From: Burkholderiales bacterium
GTDB lineage: Bacteria > Pseudomonadota > Gammaproteobacteria > Burkholderiales > SG8-39
Assembly (NCBI GenBank): GCA_017880775.1
Contig: JADGRQ010000038.1
Span: 1 to 39,957 of the forward strand
Direction of reading: 5' to 3'
Length of the DNA: 39,957 nt
Within the stretch, counting starts at the first letter, position 1. Every line of letters begins with the position of its first letter. Below the pieces are notes generated by a model that saw nothing but the letters and a program-made list of their open reading frames with translations, was not told the origin of the DNA and searched no databases. Of the stretch, positions 32,733-39,957 are shown in pieces. The position numbers and the translations under genes are program-made.

Positions 32733-33215
32733 TCAAACCGCAACCGTCGTGCGCCCGCGCGCGGGCAGCGTTTCGCGCATGTCGTGCACCTGGGCCACGC
32801 CGACCTGCTTGGCCTTCTGCTCGTCAACCAGCTGTCTGAGGGTCACCCCACCGAGGTAATCGAGGATGTGCCGGTTGAGAACGACCCACAGATCGTGGGT
32901 AATGCACTTCTGCTCGTCGTGGCAGTTTTCCTTGCCTCCGCACTGGGTCGCGTCGACAGACTCGTCTACCGCGGTAATGATGTCGGCGACCGAAACCGCG
33001 TCGAGGTTTCGGGCCAGCGTATAACCTCCGCCAGGACCTCTGACCGAATCGACCAGCATACGGCGGCGCAACTTGCCGAACAGCTGTTCAAGATAGGAAA
33101 GCGAAATGCTCTGGCGTCGGCTGATGCCGGCCAGGGTCACCGGACCATTGCCGGGCTGCATCGCCAGATCGAGCATCGCGGTCACAGCAAACCGCCCCTT
33201 GGTCGTCAATCTCAT
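32733..33215 (-). CDS. iscR: Rrf2/IscR-family Fe-S regulator
   Basis: A 160-residue winged-helix regulator. MRLTTKGRFAVTAMLDLA and ISLSYLEQLFGKLRRRMLVDSVRGPGGGY form the DNA-binding domain. The cluster ligands are Cys92, Cys98 and Cys104 (C-x5-C-x5-C) with His107, at the same positions as in E. coli IscR. I start at ATG 33215, with GGAGGC six bases upstream. It leads the suf operon, and a near-consensus IscR operator overlaps its promoter, so autoregulation by cluster demand is expected. Confidence 0.94.
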   Translation of the reverse strand: MRLTTKGRFAVTAMLDLAMQPGNGPVTLAGISRRQSISLSYLEQLFGKLRRRMLVDSVRGPGGGYTLARNLDAVSVADIITAVDESVDATQCGGKENCHDEQKCITHDLWVVLNRHILDYLGGVTLRQLVDEQKAKQVGVAQVHDMRETLPARGRTTVAV

Positions 33216-33227
33216 TGCTCGCCTCCA

Positions 33228-33252
33228 ATACTTGACTAAACTGTTCAAGTAT
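33228..33252 (-). promoter_or_regulatory. IscR type-1 operator
   Basis: A 25-base inverted repeat ATACTTGA-N9-TCAAGTAT. Against the E. coli type-1 IscR consensus, as I recall it (ATASYYGACTRWWWYAGTCRRSTAT), it agrees at 22 of 25 positions on the given strand. It overlaps the -10 box of the iscR promoter and ends just before the iscR ribosome site, as expected for repression by the clustered form. Confidence 0.85.
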
Positions 33253-33276
33253 ACAATACCTGACAGTTTCAATCAA
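33248..33276 (-). promoter_or_regulatory. Sigma70-like promoter of the iscR-suf operon
   Basis: On the minus strand TTGATT (33276-33271) and TATACT (33253-33248) are 17 bases apart. The -10 overlaps the IscR operator, and the start codon of iscR is 33 bases after the -10. The -35 lies at the stop codon of the upstream GMC gene. Confidence 0.75.
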
Positions 33277-34870
33277 CTATGGTCGCCGCATCCTGCAGGA
33301 CGAGGTCCGCGCCCTTCTCCGCGACCGCGATCACCGCTGCGTTGATGTTGCCGGAGGGCACCGCCGGCATCACCGAGGCGTCGATCACCCGCAAGCCGGC
33401 CAGACCCCGTACGCGCAGTCGGTGGTCCACCACGGACGCGGCACCGGTTCCCATGCTGCAGGTGGAAGTCGGGTGGAACACCGTTTCGCCGTACTCGCGG
33501 CAGAAAGCGAGCCAGTCCTCGTCCGTCTGCACCAGCGGCCCGGGAAACTCCTCGCCGGTCACGTAACCCGCCAGCGGCGGCGTCCGGACCAGGCGCCGCA
33601 CGATCTTCAAGCCCTCGACCATCATGCGACGGTCGACCTCGGTATCGAGGTAGTTGTAGCGAATCGAAGGCGGCGCAGCGGGATCGCTGGATGCGATGCG
33701 CACCCAGCCGCGCGACTCGGCCTGCAGCTGCGATACCGAGCAGGTGAAGCCCGAGAACGGGTGCAGCACCCCGCCGCGCTTCGCAGTCGAGAAATTGATG
33801 AAATAGATCTGCGCGTCGGGGCGGGTGAGCTCGGGCCGCGTGCGCACGAACGCCGCGGCGTAGCCGGCGCTCACCGTGAGCGGCCCGCGCCGCGAGAGCA
33901 GGTAGCGCAGCCCGATACCCATCTGCCGCCACAGGCTCATCATGTCGTCGTTCAGCGTGATCGGCCGGTTGCACTTCCAGAAGGTGCGCGCGTAATAGTG
34001 ATCCTGCAGACCCTCGCCGACCGCTCGCACATCGAGAACGACGTCCACGCCCTTGCTCCGGAGATGCTCGGCGGGCCCGACGCCGGAGAGCTGCAGCAAT
34101 TGCGGCGAATTGAAGGCCCCGCCCGACAGGATGATCTCGCGCGCGTCCGCGCGATGCGTCTGTCCGCCCTGCCGGAACTCGATACCGGTTGCGCGCAGCC
34201 CGTCGAAGACAATGCGCGTGGCAAGCGCGTTCACTTCCACGCGTAAATTCGGGCGCCTCTCCGCCGGCCGCAGGTAACCCGTTGCCGTGCTGCAGCGCCG
34301 GCCATTGCGCGCCGTCGCCTGGTAGTAGCCGGTGCCTTCCTGCGTTGCCCCGTTGAAGTCGTCGTTGCGCGCAATGCCAAGCGCCTGCGCGGAGGCGATG
34401 AACGCGTCCGCCAGTTCGTGCGTGTCGGGCGGATCGGAAACCGCGAGCGGGCCGCCAGTGCCGTGCCAGGGGTTCGCACCGCGCTGCTGATCCTCCGACC
34501 TGATGAAGTAAGGCAGCAAGTCGTCGTAGCCCCATCCCGGCACGCCCCAGCCGTCGAAGTCCTCGTGCTGGCCGCGGATGTACACCAGCCCGTTGATCGA
34601 GGACGAGCCGCCCAGCACCTTGCCGCGCGGCGTGAAGATGCGCCGGCCGCCGAGCGTCGGCTCGGGCTCCGACTCGTAGCTCCAGTTGACGGACTTCTTC
34701 GTGAACAGCTTGCCGTAGCCGAGCGGCACGTGGATCCACGGATCGGTGTCGCGCGGACCGGCTTCAAGCAGCAGCACGGTGTGGCGTCCGCCGGCTGTGA
34801 TTCGGTTCGCAAGCACGCAGCCGGCCGAGCCCGCGCCGACGATGATGTAATCGAAATTCTCCGCCTGCAT
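33269..34870 (-). CDS. GMC-family FAD-dependent oxidoreductase
   Basis: A 533-residue flavoprotein of the choline/alcohol dehydrogenase type. The N-terminal FAD motif is YIIVGAGSAGCVLANRI followed by LLLEAGP; the GMC signature 1 appears as GKVLGGSSSINGLVYIRG and signature 2 as GAFNSPQLLQLSGVGP. The active-site His is in FHPTSTCSMG, and NINAAVIAVAEKGADLVL closes the C-terminus. I start at ATG 34870, since the longer frame is upstream DNA. It would oxidise a primary alcohol. The stop codon overlaps the -35 of the iscR promoter, so read-through into the suf operon is possible. Confidence 0.92.
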   Translation of the reverse strand: MQAENFDYIIVGAGSAGCVLANRITAGGRHTVLLLEAGPRDTDPWIHVPLGYGKLFTKKSVNWSYESEPEPTLGGRRIFTPRGKVLGGSSSINGLVYIRGQHEDFDGWGVPGWGYDDLLPYFIRSEDQQRGANPWHGTGGPLAVSDPPDTHELADAFIASAQALGIARNDDFNGATQEGTGYYQATARNGRRCSTATGYLRPAERRPNLRVEVNALATRIVFDGLRATGIEFRQGGQTHRADAREIILSGGAFNSPQLLQLSGVGPAEHLRSKGVDVVLDVRAVGEGLQDHYYARTFWKCNRPITLNDDMMSLWRQMGIGLRYLLSRRGPLTVSAGYAAAFVRTRPELTRPDAQIYFINFSTAKRGGVLHPFSGFTCSVSQLQAESRGWVRIASSDPAAPPSIRYNYLDTEVDRRMMVEGLKIVRRLVRTPPLAGYVTGEEFPGPLVQTDEDWLAFCREYGETVFHPTSTCSMGTGAASVVDHRLRVRGLAGLRVIDASVMPAVPSGNINAAVIAVAEKGADLVLQDAATIVD

Positions 34871-34919
34871 TGCCTCATCCCGTGGGCGATTCGCGGAGCG
34901 CGAGCATAACGCGAGTTGC

Positions 34920-34947
34920 GGTATATTGCCCTGCGGGTGCAGTGCAA
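34920..34947 (-). promoter_or_regulatory. Possible promoter of the GMC oxidoreductase gene
   Basis: On the minus strand TTGCAC (34947-34942) and TATACC (34925-34920) are 16 bases apart, about 50 bases before the start codon. The match is only fair. Confidence 0.35.
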
Positions 34948-34979
34948 CGGAGCGAAGCATGGCCGCGAGAAAAAACACC

Positions 34980-35040
34980 AACGCAAACATTGGTCTTGCT
35001 GAAGAGGAGCATCTTTACTAATCACATTCTTGTTTGCGTT
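34980..35040. repeat. Inverted repeat upstream of the DUF4143 ATPase gene
   Basis: AACGCAAACA (34980-34989) and its exact complement TGTTTGCGTT (35031-35040) face each other across 41 A+T-rich bases in the divergent region between the GMC and ATPase genes. It could be an operator pair or a remnant end of a mobile element; no transposase adjoins it. Confidence 0.55.
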
Positions 35041-35069
35041 TGGTAATACCATGTGCAATACTGTCTGCG

Positions 35070-36209
35070 ATGAGAAACCGGAGCTTCTGGCTCGGGATGC
35101 TGGCCAGCGCGTGGAAGCGGCGCTCGGTGGTCTGGCTCTCCGGCGTCAGACGCACCGGGAAGACCACGCTCGCGCGGTCCCTGCCGTCCGTTGAGTACTT
35201 CGACTGCGAGTTGCCGAGCGTGCGGCGGGAACTCGCCGATCCCGAGACCTTTCTCGAAGGCCTGCGCGGCAAGACCGTCGTCCTGGACGAGATCCACCGG
35301 CTGTCCGATCCGGCGCAACTGCTCAAGCTTGCCGCCGACCACTTCCCTGAGGTCCGCGTGCTTGCCACGGGCTCGTCCACGCTGGGTGCATCGCGCAGGT
35401 TCCGCGATACGCTGGCCGGACGCAAGGCCGAGGTCTGGCTGACACCGATGATTTCGGCGGACCTTGCCGACTTCGGCGCGCCGGACTTGAAACATCGGCT
35501 GCTGTACGGCGGATTGCCGCCGTTCTTCCTGGCCGATTCCTTCCCCGAGCGGGATCTCCAGGAATGGATGGACGCCTACTGGGCTAAGGACATCCAGGAA
35601 TTGTTCCGGCTCGAGCGCCGCCATTCCTTCCAGCGGTTCGTGGAGTTGCTCCTCATCCAGAGCGGCGGCATGTTCGAGGCGACGCGGTTCGCCCGCGATT
35701 GCGAGGTGAGCCGCACCACCATCACCAACTATCTAGCCGTGCTCGATGCGACGTATGTCGCTCACGTGCTCAGGCCGTTCAGCTCGCGCCGCGCGACCGA
35801 GATCATCGCCGCACCCAAGGTTTATGCCTTCGATACCGGGTTCCTGTGCCATGCCCGCGGCTGGAACACGCTGCGCAACGATGATCTGGGCGTGCTCTGG
35901 GAGCACTTCGTGCTGAACGAAATGCACGGCCGGCTGCAGAGCCGGGACATACGGTACTGGCGCGACAAGAAACAGTGCGAGATCGATTTCGTGATCGCAA
36001 GGCGTGGCAAACCCCCGATCGCGATCGAATGCAAGTGGTCGGCCGATGGATTCGACGCCCGCAATCTGGCCGCGTTCAGGAAGCTCCATCCTGCAGGCGA
36101 GAACTTCGTCGTCAGCCGCGACGTCAAGCGCCCCTATCGCGCTACCCTGGCCGGGCTGGCGGTGCAGTTCGTCGGGTTGGAGGGGCTGATCGCGCGTCTC
36201 GGCGGCTGA
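35070..36209 (+). CDS. AAA ATPase with DUF4143 domain
   Basis: A 379-residue protein of the AAA_14/DUF4143 family. Walker A is GVRRTGKTT (residues 25-33) and Walker B VVLDEIH (70-76), followed by the sensor-like LATGSS. The middle holds a winged-helix-like segment (CEVSRTTITNYLAVLDATYV). The C-terminal DUF4143 part contains CEIDFVIARRGKPPIAIECKWS, a PD-(D/E)XK-like core with Asp306 and Glu320-x-Lys322. These proteins are common and widely mobile, and their function is poorly known. I start at ATG 35070; a TTG at 35034 is a less likely alternative. Confidence 0.88.
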   Translation: MRNRSFWLGMLASAWKRRSVVWLSGVRRTGKTTLARSLPSVEYFDCELPSVRRELADPETFLEGLRGKTVVLDEIHRLSDPAQLLKLAADHFPEVRVLATGSSTLGASRRFRDTLAGRKAEVWLTPMISADLADFGAPDLKHRLLYGGLPPFFLADSFPERDLQEWMDAYWAKDIQELFRLERRHSFQRFVELLLIQSGGMFEATRFARDCEVSRTTITNYLAVLDATYVAHVLRPFSSRRATEIIAAPKVYAFDTGFLCHARGWNTLRNDDLGVLWEHFVLNEMHGRLQSRDIRYWRDKKQCEIDFVIARRGKPPIAIECKWSADGFDARNLAAFRKLHPAGENFVVSRDVKRPYRATLAGLAVQFVGLEGLIARLGG

Positions 36210-36245
36210 GCATGCTTGCTGCACCGGCCCGTGACGTTCGGATTC

Positions 36246-37418
36246 CTAGGCGGTCTTCGCCAACCGCGTCTCGACGATGCGCGCGAACACGCTCGCGCCG
36301 AGCGCGAGCGCAGCGTCGTTGAAGTCGTACGCGGGGTTGTGCACCTCGCAGGCGCCCTCGCCCGCGCCGTTGCCGATGTTGAAATAGCAGCCCGGCACCT
36401 TTTCCAGCATGAACGAAAAATCTTCGGAGGCCACGATCAGGTTCGGATTGCGGTTCACGTTGTCCTCGCCCGCCACCTCGGCGCACACGCCGGCCACGAA
36501 CTCGGCCTGCGCTGCGTCGTTCACAGTGGGCGCAAACATCACGCGGAAATCGACTTCTGCCCTGGCGCCGAAGGCCTCAGCGGTCCCCTTGACCACCCTG
36601 TGCATCCCGGTCTCGATCAACCCCATCACCTCGCGCGTGAATGCGCGCACGGTGCCGGAGAGTTGCGCGGTCTGCGGAATGACGTTGTAGGCGTCGCCGC
36701 CGTGGATCTTGGTCACCGATACCACCGCCGCATCGAGCGGCCGCACGTTGCGCGAGACGATGCTCTGCAACGCAATCGCAATATGCGAGGCCACCAGCAC
36801 CGGATCGACGCCCGACTCCGGCCGGGCGCCGTGCGAGCCCTTTCCGGTGACGTCGATGTCGAAGAACGCGCCGCCCGCCATCATCGGCCCGGCGCGCACC
36901 GCGAACTTGCCGAGCGGCAGGCCCGGCCGGTTGTGCATGCCGAACACCGCTTCGCACGGGAATTTCTCGAACAGCCCGTCCGCAATCATCGCGCGCGCCC
37001 CGCCGATGCCTTCTTCGGCAGGCTGGAAGATGAAGTTCACCACGCCGTCGAAGTTGCGCGTCGCGGCGAGGTACTTCGCCGCGCCGAGCAGCATGGTGGT
37101 GTGCCCGTCGTGTCCACAGGCGTGCATGCACCCGTCGTGCGTCGAGCGGTGCGCGAAGGTGTTCGCCTCGAGGATCGGCAATGCGTCCATGTCCGCGCGC
37201 AGGCCGACGGAGCGCTTGGCTCCGCCGACGCGCAGCACGCCCACCACGCCGGTTTTGCCGATGCCGTGGTGCACCTCCAGCCCGAAGCCGCGCAGTTTGT
37301 CCGCGACGATGTCCGCGGTGCGGTTCTCTTCGAAGCCGAGTTCGGGATGCGCGTGGATGTCGCGCCGCCAGCGCGTCATCTCTTCCTGCAGGCGGGCGAT
37401 GGGTTCGATCATTGCCAT
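36246..37418 (-). CDS. M20-family amidohydrolase (hippurate hydrolase-like)
   Basis: A 390-residue metal-dependent peptidase/amidohydrolase of the M20D type. GLRADMDALPI, the metal-binding CGHDGH (Cys101-His103), the catalytic Glu pair in FQPAEEGIGG and HNRPGLPLG are all present, as is SEDFSFMLEKVPGCYFNIG at the end. AGGAG seven bases before ATG 37418 supports the start; the longer frame is upstream sequence. It would hydrolyse N-acyl amino acids such as hippurate. It is convergent with the ATPase gene. Confidence 0.92.
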   Translation of the reverse strand: MAMIEPIARLQEEMTRWRRDIHAHPELGFEENRTADIVADKLRGFGLEVHHGIGKTGVVGVLRVGGAKRSVGLRADMDALPILEANTFAHRSTHDGCMHACGHDGHTTMLLGAAKYLAATRNFDGVVNFIFQPAEEGIGGARAMIADGLFEKFPCEAVFGMHNRPGLPLGKFAVRAGPMMAGGAFFDIDVTGKGSHGARPESGVDPVLVASHIAIALQSIVSRNVRPLDAAVVSVTKIHGGDAYNVIPQTAQLSGTVRAFTREVMGLIETGMHRVVKGTAEAFGARAEVDFRVMFAPTVNDAAQAEFVAGVCAEVAGEDNVNRNPNLIVASEDFSFMLEKVPGCYFNIGNGAGEGACEVHNPAYDFNDAALALGASVFARIVETRLAKTA

Positions 37419-37466
37419 GGGGGTTCTCCTGGGTTGTTCATGCGCCGACGGGGTTCGCGATTCTAG

Positions 37467-37658
37467 ATCGGGTTTCTGCGGGAGGCTGAAGCAGGTCTGC
37501 CGGTGAAGGACCCGTGCCGCCCGCACGCGTTCCCGGAGGCGAGCTACTATAGGTGGAAGTCGAAGTTCGGCGGAATGTCGGTGCCAGACGCGAAGAGGCT
37601 GAAGAAGCTGCTGGCGGGGCTGCGTCCTCGCGCGGCCTCCGCTGTTCGGCGAATTTGA
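37467..37658 (+). pseudogene. IS3-family transposase OrfA remnant
   Basis: The + frame from 37467 reads GFLREAEAGLPVKDPCR, then HAFPEASYYRWKSKFGG and MSVPDAKRLKKLLAG. This matches the helix-turn-helix part of IS3-family OrfA proteins; the usual stretch between KRLK and KKLL is deleted, and similarity ends soon after. The frame has a stop before it (37464) and ends at 37658. No OrfB or terminal repeats are visible. Confidence 0.75.
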
Positions 37659-37701
37659 TCGACGTCGACTGGCCTTTGCGGTTAGGCGACATCATCCCCT
37701 C

Positions 37702-38890
37702 ATGATCCGAATCCGGGTTGCGCGCCACGCGCTTGGAGCGGCGCTGATCGTCCTGGGCGGCGCGCTGATGTGGGCCGCCACGGCCCGGATACCCGCGTGC
37801 AGAAATCTTCGATCCGAAGCTGCGAGAAGACGTCGACGGCCTGTTGTCGGCACAGGGAGACGGGCCGTTCGGCCTGGAGAGCGTGAGCGCGGACAACGCC
37901 GAGCGACGCCTGATCGTCTCGATTTACACCAGCACGCAGCGCCGCTACTACCTGGTCGACCGGTCGAACCGCAGCCACACGCTGCTCGGCGAAGGCATCG
38001 AACCGGACCTCGCCCTGGCGATGGTGCCGGTAAAGCCGGTCACGATCACGAGCCGCGACGGATTGGAGTTGCACAGCTATCTGACGCTGCCGCGCGGGGT
38101 CGAGCCCAAGCGCCTGCCGATGGTGCTGCTGGTGCACGGCGGTCCGTGGATGCGCACCACCTGGGGCGATCCGATGCGATCGGAGGACATGGCGCTCGCG
38201 CAGTTCCTCGCCAACCGCGGCTACGCGGTGCTGCAGGTGGACTTCCGCGGCTCGACCGGGTACGGGCGCCGCTTTCTGGCGGCCGGCATCGGCGAGTTCG
38301 CGGAAAAGATGCAGGACGACCTGCTCGATGCAGTGCGCTGGGCCGTGGACGGCGGTATTGCGGATGCGTCGTGCATCGCCGTGATGGGGTGGAGCTACGG
38401 AGGGTACGCCGCGCTGGTCGGCCTGACCATGACGCCCGAGACATTTGCCTGCGGGGTATCCGTCGGCGGCCCCACCAATCTCGCCACACTGATCGAGTCG
38501 TTCCCGCCGTACTGGACAGTGGACCTTTCGATGTGGCACGACTATGTCGGCGAGCCGGCCAATCCGGAGGATCGCGAGGAGATGGCGCGCAGGTCGCCGC
38601 TCACACATGCGCAACGACTGCAGCGGCCGGTGCTGATCGTGCAAGGCGCGAAGGACGTGCGCGTCGGGATCGACCAGGCCGAGCGCATGGTGGACGCGCT
38701 GCGCCGCGCGGGCAAACCGGTCGAATATCTGCGGATCGAGGACATGGGCCACGCGATGGGCTGGTGGGCGCACCGGCTCGCGGTGCTGCGCAGGACGGAA
38801 GAGTTCCTGCACGGGTGCATCGGTGGTCGCGCGAGCCGCTTCGATCCGTTCGATGCGGTGGCTTGGGTTTGGACGCGGGTGTCGCGCTAA
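37702..38890 (+). pseudogene. S9-family peptidase, deleted for its propeller domain
   Basis: A signal-peptide-like start at 37702 (MIRIRVARHALGAALIVLGGALMW) continues in one frame. From about 37787 a different frame (+1) reads YPRAEIFDPKLREDVDGLL and runs on as an intact prolyl-oligopeptidase catalytic domain to 38890. Numbered from the TTG at 37844, the triad is Ser184 (GWSYGGY), Asp271 (QGAKDVRVG) and His303 (MGHAMG). Full-length S9 enzymes have a propeller of about 350 residues that is missing here. An internal deletion with a frame change is the simplest reading. The catalytic part could still be translated from TTG 37844 or an upstream start, but would lack export. Confidence 0.7.
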
Positions 38891-38901
38891 CCGCTTCCGG
38901 C

Positions 38902-38931
38902 AAAAAGAGCCCCGCTATTGCCGGGCTTTTT
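38902..38931. terminator. Bidirectional intrinsic terminator
   Basis: AGCCCCGC-TATT-GCCGGGCT (38908-38927, one internal mismatch) is flanked by five A on the left and five T on the right. It lies 17 bases after the peptidase stop and can also end transcripts arriving from the right on the minus strand. Confidence 0.75.
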
Positions 38932-38952
38932 ACGAAACAGTCCGGCTGGTGT

Positions 38953-39087
38953 TTAGGCGATCTTACGGCGACGGGCGGCGAATCCGATGCCCGCAAGTCC
39001 GACGCCGAGCATCAGCGCCGAGGCGGGTTCCGGTCTCCACGTCCTGCGCAACGGCGGTCGACAGAAAAGAGCGACGACCCGCGGCAT
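38953..39087 (-). pseudogene. Short orphan PEP-CTERM tail
   Basis: A 44-codon frame from ATG 39087 to the stop at 38953. Its last 27 codons (38953-39033 with the stop) encode a standard PEP-CTERM sorting tail: PEPASALML, a hydrophobic GVGLAGIGF segment and the basic end AARRRKIA. The part before it has no signal peptide and no similarity. In another frame STAVAQDV leads up to the same point, as a normal PEP-CTERM protein would, so a frameshift and loss of the rest of the gene are likely. Confidence 0.6.
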
Positions 39088-39106
39088 GATGGTCGAAGGA
39101 TGCCTC

Positions 39107-39139
39107 AAAAAGACAAACCCCGCCGAAGCGGGGTTTGTC
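39107..39139 (-). terminator. Intrinsic terminator of the PEP-CTERM gene
   Basis: On the minus strand GACAAACCCCGC-TTCG-GCGGGGTTTGTC (39139-39112, 12 perfect pairs with a TTCG tetraloop) is followed by five T (39111-39107). It lies 22 bases after the stop codon of the PEP-CTERM gene. Confidence 0.9.
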
Positions 39140-39161
39140 GTCGGTCACCGCGCTTGCGCGA

Positions 39162-39957
39162 CTACGCTTGCTTCCGCCGGCTCAGTCCAAGTCCGGCCAG
39201 CCCGAACATCAAAAGGGCCAATGTCGCGGGCTCGGGCACCGCGCTGACGTTGATGTCATCGACGTAAGAGTTGTAGGTGGTAACCCCGGGCCACGATCCT
39301 ATCTCCACGTAAATCCGCAGCAGGCCCAAGTCACCCCACAGCCCTGAGCCCGTTGACTCGGCCGACAGGGCCGCAAGCGTGTCCTGCGTACCGCTGGAAG
39401 AGTATTCGCCAGGAGTGAGGCCAAGCCGATTACCGACAACGTGCACCAGCGTACTGCTGCTCAACCCGGTCTGGAACCACGTGTCTGCGCTAAAAGGCCC
39501 ACTGATAAACGCGATGACCAACGCGTCGTTGGTCAGACTGCTGTCCCAGACACCGTTACCATCGACATCAACGCCAAATACCATGTACGGGGCTACGTTG
39601 AGGTTGGTCCCGGTTACCGCGACCGCACCATTGGTGGAGACATTGCTGCTCCTGATGGTTACGTCGCCGGTGGCGTAGAGATTTACGCCACCCGAGCCAG
39701 CATTGGTAATAGGTTGATTGACGTTGACGTTGCGGATGGCATTCAGCGTAAGGCTGTTGGCGCTGTTCCACGAAACGGCATCATTGGCAAAAATATCGCC
39801 ATTGCCACCACTAGGATTGACTGTGCCCTGGGAACTCAGGATGGTGACGTCGGTGCTGCCGAGTTGGGTGGCGAGAGTCGCTCCGGTAATGTCACCGTCC
39901 GATGCAGCGATAGTGTAGTCGGCCGGGTCGATCAACCATTGCCCGGTTTTTCCTTGC
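39162..39957 (-). CDS. PEP-CTERM protein with filamentous-haemagglutinin-like repeats (cut by window edge)
   Basis: The frame is open to the right edge, so the start lies outside the window; a TTG at 39935 is only the first in-frame start. The visible 264 residues begin GQWLIDPADYTIAASDGDI, then show beta-helix-like repeats (FANDAVSWNSANSLTLNAIRNVNVNQPI, GGVNLYATGDVTIRSSN) like those of FhaB-type secreted adhesins. A middle part with Asp- and Asn-rich turns (VFGVDVDGNGVWDSS) follows, and the end is a PEP-CTERM sorting signal (VPEPATLALLMFG, then GLGLSRRKQA). It would be exported, processed by an exosortase and kept at the cell surface or in exopolysaccharide. A strong terminator follows. Confidence 0.88.
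   Translation of the reverse strand, partial: QGKTGQWLIDPADYTIAASDGDITGATLATQLGSTDVTILSSQGTVNPSGGNGDIFANDAVSWNSANSLTLNAIRNVNVNQPITNAGSGGVNLYATGDVTIRSSNVSTNGAVAVTGTNLNVAPYMVFGVDVDGNGVWDSSLTNDALVIAFISGPFSADTWFQTGLSSSTLVHVVGNRLGLTPGEYSSSGTQDTLAALSAESTGSGLWGDLGLLRIYVEIGSWPGVTTYNSYVDDINVSAVPEPATLALLMFGLAGLGLSRRKQA

Noticed and set aside
35034-35069. TTG start extending the DUF4143 ATPase by 12 residues
   Set aside because: The ATG at 35070 is a better codon and the extra residues lie in the A+T-rich regulatory region.
37702-39267. A single 521-residue + strand protein starting at 37702
   Set aside because: Only the first 30 or so residues look real; the remainder is a frame-shifted reading of the peptidase domain, rich in Arg.

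Overview
This 40 kb window is high in G+C and gene-dense, and most genes lie on the minus strand. It looks like a chromosomal piece of a betaproteobacterium-like organism, probably from an environmental genome. The signs are a SUF operon led by an IscR-type regulator, a complete branched-chain amino-acid (Liv) ABC transporter, DUF3301 and DUF6279-type proteins, a PEP-CTERM surface protein and a REP-like palindrome of the kind common in that class. The taxonomy is inferred from gene content. I recognised no rRNA, tRNA, CRISPR array or intact mobile element.

Layout. 1-320 is the end of a TIGR02186-like membrane protein. 394-6093 (minus) is a tightly packed catabolic-looking run: exported methyltransferase-like protein, sulfatase, acyl-CoA synthetase and gamma-glutamyltransferase-like hydrolase, preceded by a small antitoxin-like protein. 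6146-8021 holds a type II toxin-antitoxin pair, a tandem rhodanese and an orphan BrnA-like antitoxin. 8011-8835 is an HpcH/HpaI aldolase.

9063-10832 is an A+T-richer two-gene island. It encodes a HEPN-domain protein with an exact RX4H motif, followed 18 bases downstream by a protein with a PD-x(n)-ExR nuclease-like motif. I consider this the best candidate in the window for an undescribed, possibly defence-related, system.

11218-21156 is mixed housekeeping and accessory: a thioesterase with an FMN alpha-hydroxy-acid oxidase, two TPR proteins, an alpha/beta hydrolase, a four-PAS GGDEF-EAL protein whose EAL domain lacks one catalytic Glu, a DUF6279-type lipoprotein, DUF3301, an amine oxidase-like flavoprotein and a divergent YjgF/RidA-like protein. 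21194-26398 is a phosphatase-like gene and the livKGFHM operon. A perfect terminator-like hairpin sits directly in front of livG.

26501-33215 is the iscR-sufA-sufB-sufC-sufD-sufS-sufU-nfu operon. It has a sigma70-like promoter and a near-consensus IscR type-1 operator overlapping the -10. 33269-36209 carries a GMC oxidoreductase and a divergent DUF4143 ATPase. 36246-38890 has an M20 amidohydrolase, an IS3 orfA remnant and an S9 peptidase that has lost its propeller domain. The right edge has a short orphan PEP-CTERM tail and the C-terminal part of a filamentous-haemagglutinin-like PEP-CTERM protein that runs off the window.
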